DNA of 5,421 nt, taken from positions 1-5,421 of the forward strand of contig JAHEKA010000195.1 of the NCBI GenBank assembly GCA_024638585.1. Reading direction: 5' to 3'. Made by a program: the position numbers and the translations under genes. How positions within the stretch are numbered: position 1 is the first letter of the stretch; each line of letters opens with the position of its first letter. This DNA comes from Rhodospirillales bacterium. GTDB lineage: Bacteria > Pseudomonadota > Alphaproteobacteria > SMXQ01. Positions 5,318 to 5,421 of the stretch are shown here, one piece after another. Below the pieces are notes generated by a model. That model was not told where the DNA came from, made no database searches, and saw only the letters and a list, made by a program, of their open reading frames with translations.

Positions 5318-5421
5318 CTAGCGCGCTTCGAGCTCGGAATCCCAATAGAGGAAATCGCGCCAGCTTTCGTGCAGGAAATTGGGCGGATAGGCCCGCCCGT
5401 TGGCCTGCAGCTCGCGCACCG
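5318..5421 (-). CDS. C-terminal end of an unidentified protein, 5' end outside window
   Basis: The minus strand is open from the right edge to a TAG at 5320-5318, giving 33 complete codons plus the stop. The visible tail reads VRELQANGRAYPPNFLHESW and then RDFLYWDSELEAR. It is rich in aromatic residues and ends in a charged helix-like stretch, which looks like real protein rather than a chance frame. Third codon positions are also mostly G or C. I do not recognise the family. The gene converges on coq7, and the terminator region at 5085-5162 lies about 155 nt past its stop. The bases between 5255 and 5317 show no gene. Confidence 0.6.
   Translation of the reverse strand, partial: VRELQANGRAYPPNFLHESWRDFLYWDSELEAR

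Noticed and set aside
2..5421. CRISPR array, tRNA, rRNA, insertion sequence or phage genes
   Set aside because: No regularly spaced repeats, tRNA-like cloverleaf, transposase or phage gene was seen in any part of the window.

Overview
The window is GC-rich DNA with strong G/C bias at third codon positions. It carries seven closely packed plus-strand genes and the tail of one minus-strand gene. The short single-domain Coq7 hydroxylase, a YqaA/DedA-type membrane protein beside DsbB, and an Anbu operon in DNA of this composition suggest an alphaproteobacterium, perhaps a Rhodospirillales-like lineage. That placement is inferred from gene content; no rRNA or other phylogenetic marker is present.

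Region 1 (2-3318) is the four-gene Anbu cluster. It holds the C-terminal part of a circularly permuted ATP-grasp protein, an alpha-E (DUF403) helical protein overlapping it by ATGA, a transglutaminase-like cysteine peptidase or amidase after an 88-nt gap, and Anbu, a proteasome/HslV-like N-terminal threonine hydrolase. Comparative genomics has linked these families as a predicted system in which an ATP-grasp amidoligase makes a peptide or peptide tag and the transglutaminase fold and Anbu cut or process it. The biochemical role is still poorly known, so this is the part of the window closest to an undescribed system. All expected catalytic residues that fall in the window are present.

Region 2 (3322-5062) starts only 3 nt after anbu and holds membrane and redox housekeeping genes: a YqaA-family DedA/VTT-type membrane protein, the disulfide-bond oxidase DsbB, and the di-iron demethoxyubiquinone hydroxylase Coq7. 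dsbB and coq7 overlap by 8 nt. Coq7 makes ubiquinone, which is the electron acceptor for DsbB, so their coupling makes metabolic sense. All seven plus-strand genes could lie on one transcript, with internal promoters possible in the 88-nt gap, in the stretch before anbu, or in the 39-nt gap before dsbB.

Region 3 (5063-5421) has no plus-strand gene. An AT-rich patch just after coq7 holds stacked hairpins that look like a bidirectional terminator. An imperfect palindromic repeat containing the CTTCGAC/GTCGAAG core of a common dispersed intergenic repeat follows, then the last 33 complete codons of a minus-strand gene of unknown function. The arrangement is convergent, so both transcription units end in this space.
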